From positions 172,213-236,212 of the forward strand of contig CAJNOJ010000060.1 of assembly GCA_905250025.1 (NCBI GenBank): a stretch of 64,000 bases of DNA. Direction: 5' to 3'. This DNA is from Adineta ricciae. Taxonomy: Eukaryota > Rotifera > Eurotatoria > Adinetida > Adinetidae. The notes beneath the pieces were generated by a model that had not been told where the DNA came from, did not search any database, and saw only the letters and a program-made list of their open reading frames with translations. Shown one piece after another: positions 61,301-64,000 of this stretch. Position 1 is the first letter of the stretch, and each line of letters starts with the position of its first letter. The position numbers and the translations under genes are program-made.

Positions 61301-64000
61301 GCTCTTCCGGCTCCGAACGGCACAAGTCAATTTAGTAATGCCCATCCGAGTCAATATCTTGTAAATGACACAAATACTCCTAAACCGCAAGCAACGAAAA
61401 ATGTCACGCCAATGACGGGTATCAGCGCTGGTTTAGCCGGTCGTACTCCTGGCAAAGGTAGTCGCGCCACAGGTGGAAGTGGTACTGGAGCAAAACGAGC
61501 ACCGAAGAAAGCACCTGCAGTAGCGACAGCAGCAACAACAGCAGCAGCAGCAATACAATCGAATACGAATGTTCAATCAACAATATCCTCGTTCGATATT
61601 GACAATGAAGAAAGTCCGAAACCGATGACGTACGAAGAGAAACGCCAATTGAGTCTTGATATTAATAATCTACCGAGTGAGAAACTTGGTCCTGTTGTTG
61701 AGGTTTGTTGGAAACAGTCTTACTAGTAAAGATTTCGTCTACAAACTTGCCTTTATTAACAGATTATTCATCGTCGAGAACCATCTCTACGTGATTCAAG
61801 TCCGGACGAAATGGAGATCGATTTTGAAATGCTTCATCCAGCAACCTTGCGTGAATTAGAAGCATATGTAAACCAAATTATAAAACGTAAACCACGTAAA
61901 CAACCGAATACATCTGGTAAAGACTTTTGAAAAAGAGCTTCTTTTCACATTCTTATTTTTATATTAATCTTAATAGAAAAAGCCGCACCTAAAGCAGCAT
62001 CAGCAGGTGAATTGCCATTGTAGATAACTTATCTTTTTTCGAAATTAACTATTGCTTACTAAAATCGATCCTCTTCGCGAATAGAAATCGAATTGAGAAA
62101 TCTTTCAAACGCTTTCGTTTCGTATCTCTTTCGCTGTTTTATTTTCTCTTTTGTTAACTGATTCACGCCGAAGATCAAAATGAATTTCATCGTTATGCTT
62201 TTATTTTAGCTACTACTGAGAAACGTAATCTTGCTAAAGCTCAAAATGCACAAAAAAAAGAAGAAATTCAAAAACGGCTAGAAAAAGTTCAAACACAACT
62301 AGGCACTAAAACCAAACAATCATCAGCTAGTTCATTACTTAAACGAGGTTTATCAATATCGAAATGCAAAATGATTTGCTTTCTATAATCGAACCATTTT
62401 CTTCTCGTAGATTCTTCGAACTTCAATTCAGTCGTTGGTGCTACAACTGGCCTATCTAATGCTCCTTCGAGTCATCATTCATCCACAGCACCTGCTGCTC
62501 CCGTGTCATCAAAACGTTTAAGTGATAGTTCAGCATCAGAAAGTGATTCTGATTCATCACGCAATGGAGACGATACTGACTCCGAGTCAGGTTAGATCAT
62601 CCATATCTATATATATGTATATATACATCTATATATATAAAGAATTTTTTGCTGTTTTTACTCATCTATGTCTCATGATTTTGTTTTTCGTCTTGTTTTT
62701 GTTTTAACCAAATTCGCAGCAGATGAGGATGAAAAGAGAAATAGTCTGCTGCTGTTGTTCGACAGATCCTTTTTGAGAAATGAAAAACAAACTCGAAGAT
62801 TTCGCCCTTCTGTCTCATTCTTCTGTTTTCGTCGGATTTTTATAGTCATATACATCTACATATGCATTGCGCTTGCTATCAATAATCAAAGTAGCTTAGA
62901 AGGACATAAACGTACGATGTTACGATTCGAATTTGACTTTAATTTTTCTCTCGCTGCTCTTGTTGTCTTTTGGAACACAAGCAACTATTTCTCGTTCGTC
63001 TTCCTCGAGGGAAACACTCTCACTCAGAATGATACATTTTGTTTTTTCCTCCTTTATGTGTTCATTTATTCGATGTACAATGATCTTCATTTTTGTTTTC
63101 TTTGTTTTTATATACAGTGGCATCTTTCTTCACTCTATTCTATGTATTACTGAGAGGTCGTCGACATGTTTCGAGTCTATGTACACATCCCTTCGATATA
63201 TTGAAATGAAAATCACCAGCTATGTCTCGTCTCATTGTCGATATTCGACAAGTCGAGTCCGAATACACACGCATGCAAATCAGTATTGTGTATCCTCATT
63301 AGTTTGTTTCCTTGTTTTTTTACGTGTCGCCTCCTAGTTACATTGCGCATATATTTGTTCTATATCTCGATAAAAAAAAACCGAACTTCAGTCGAACAAA
63401 AGAATAAAAATATAATTGAAAAAAAAAAGGAAAACGAAACAACGAATTGCGTCTCATACTCAAAAGGATCTGTCTACACGAGGAGCAAATTCGAACTAGT
63501 CAACAGCAGTAGTTGATAAATTAGAAAATAACGAAAAAAAAAAAGCCAATCAACTAATTTATTTAGGCGCCGACGATGTCAAATCAGCTGCTAATGGAAA
63601 CGCTGCTGCCGTTCTATCATCGAGAACAAAAGATCAGGTTCGTAAATGCTCTTTACTAGTAGATTACTAATGGTTAATTCGGTTGAAAGTGAAATATCAG
63701 TGATTTTCATGTTTGAGACAAGAAAAAAGAACTTGTTTAACCATTATCTTTCATAATAGAAGACGACGAATGTTGATAATACGCTCGAGAACATCACAAA
63801 GAGAAAAGGTGAATATACATAGTATAGAGTTGATCGAAAGATTTATTTGAATATGTGTGTTTTATTGAAGATGAGTTGGGCTCAAGTGGAACTGATAGTG
63901 GCAATAGAAGTAAGTGTTCTTGAATGCAAATTGATATATAATTCGAAGGGAATATGTTTGTTTAGTGAATGAAACAAATGACCGGCAAGCAAATTTTCAT
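58341..64000 (+). CDS. BRD4: BET-family bromodomain protein (BRD2/3/4, fs(1)h), partial
   Basis: BET proteins read acetyl-lysine on histones and recruit P-TEFb. A first coding exon of 6 nt (58341-58346, ATGAAG) splices in frame to 58415 and gives [20 protein letters not shown]; an internal ATG at 58433 is the alternative. Bromodomain 1 has [54 protein letters not shown] and the acetyl-lysine asparagine in CYLYNKPGE. Bromodomain 2 has [30 protein letters not shown] and [12 protein letters not shown]. Motif B and a basic region ([14 protein letters not shown]) precede the NET domain ([40 protein letters not shown]). A Ser/Glu/Asp-rich SEED segment follows ([18 protein letters not shown]). After a 976-nt intron (62591-63566), further exons at 63567-63637, 63760-63808, 63871-63909 and 63966 on keep the frame. 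The gene leaves the window. Confidence 0.94.
62591..63566 (+). other. Long intron of the BET gene
   Basis: This 976-nt intron is by far the longest in the window. It starts with TA-rich self-complementary DNA (62600-62645) and is otherwise T-rich. Open frames inside it have no domain and I read them as non-coding, though an alternative 3' end of the BET gene could lie here. Confidence 0.6.

Noticed and set aside
62668-63516. Open frames of 90-160 codons in the long BET intron
   Set aside because: They are Phe/Ser-rich readings of T-rich DNA without a domain. The flanking BET exons splice in frame across the region.

Overview
The window looks like metazoan nuclear DNA from a small, AT-rich, gene-dense genome. 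The evidence is the animal gene set (a KMT2/trithorax methyltransferase, a Gfi1/Senseless zinc finger, Gs-alpha, an SLC34 phosphate carrier, a BET protein, SDR42E) together with very short GT-AG introns, mostly about 50-60 nt. The combination of compact genes, tiny introns and an intronless B-box/SPRY-like gene fits a bdelloid rotifer best, but this is an inference from style, not from a diagnostic marker. I saw no convincing intact transposon, virus-like element, tRNA or rRNA gene.

Layout: 1-7.2 kb is on the minus strand and carries the 5' part of SLC30A9, GOLT1 (Golgi traffic) and Gs-alpha, with a long purine-rich low-complexity stretch between the last two. 7.9-20.5 kb is on the plus strand: claspin (replication checkpoint), COPS2/CSN2 (COP9 signalosome), pyruvate kinase and a Gfi1/Senseless-type zinc finger. 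At 21.8-23.3 kb on the minus strand lies ribosomal protein P0, whose first intron contains a convincing box C/D snoRNA predicted to guide 2'-O-methylation of 5.8S rRNA. A compact KMT2A/B-type gene is transcribed divergently from it (23.7-27.9 kb, plus).

29.9-31.8 kb carries two unrecognised plus-strand genes: a secreted acidic protein rich in dibasic sites, and a 99-residue membrane protein with an LRP-like NPTY tail. LRRC45 (centrosome linker) follows on the minus strand. Plus-strand genes are a calmodulin-like four-EF-hand protein, STT3B (oligosaccharyltransferase) and an intronless B-box/SPRY-like protein. Minus-strand genes are an SLC34 Na/Pi cotransporter, a double alpha-crystallin-domain protein only 56 nt upstream of it, USP19 (two CS domains, USP with MYND insert) and an intronless SDR42E oxidoreductase. 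The right end (58.3 kb onward, plus) is a BET bromodomain gene that runs out of the window.

These are mostly unrelated housekeeping and regulatory genes, not a pathway cluster. The recurring theme is extreme exon miniaturisation. In-frame microexons of 9, 33 and 15 nt lie side by side in pyruvate kinase, 12 nt in the calmodulin-like gene, 12 nt in SLC34 and 21 nt in Gs-alpha, and there are start-codon exons of about 3-6 coding nt in STT3B, the calmodulin-like gene and the BET gene. Splice junctions were read by eye from GT-AG signals and frame continuity. Family names rest on remembered protein motifs, not on database searches.
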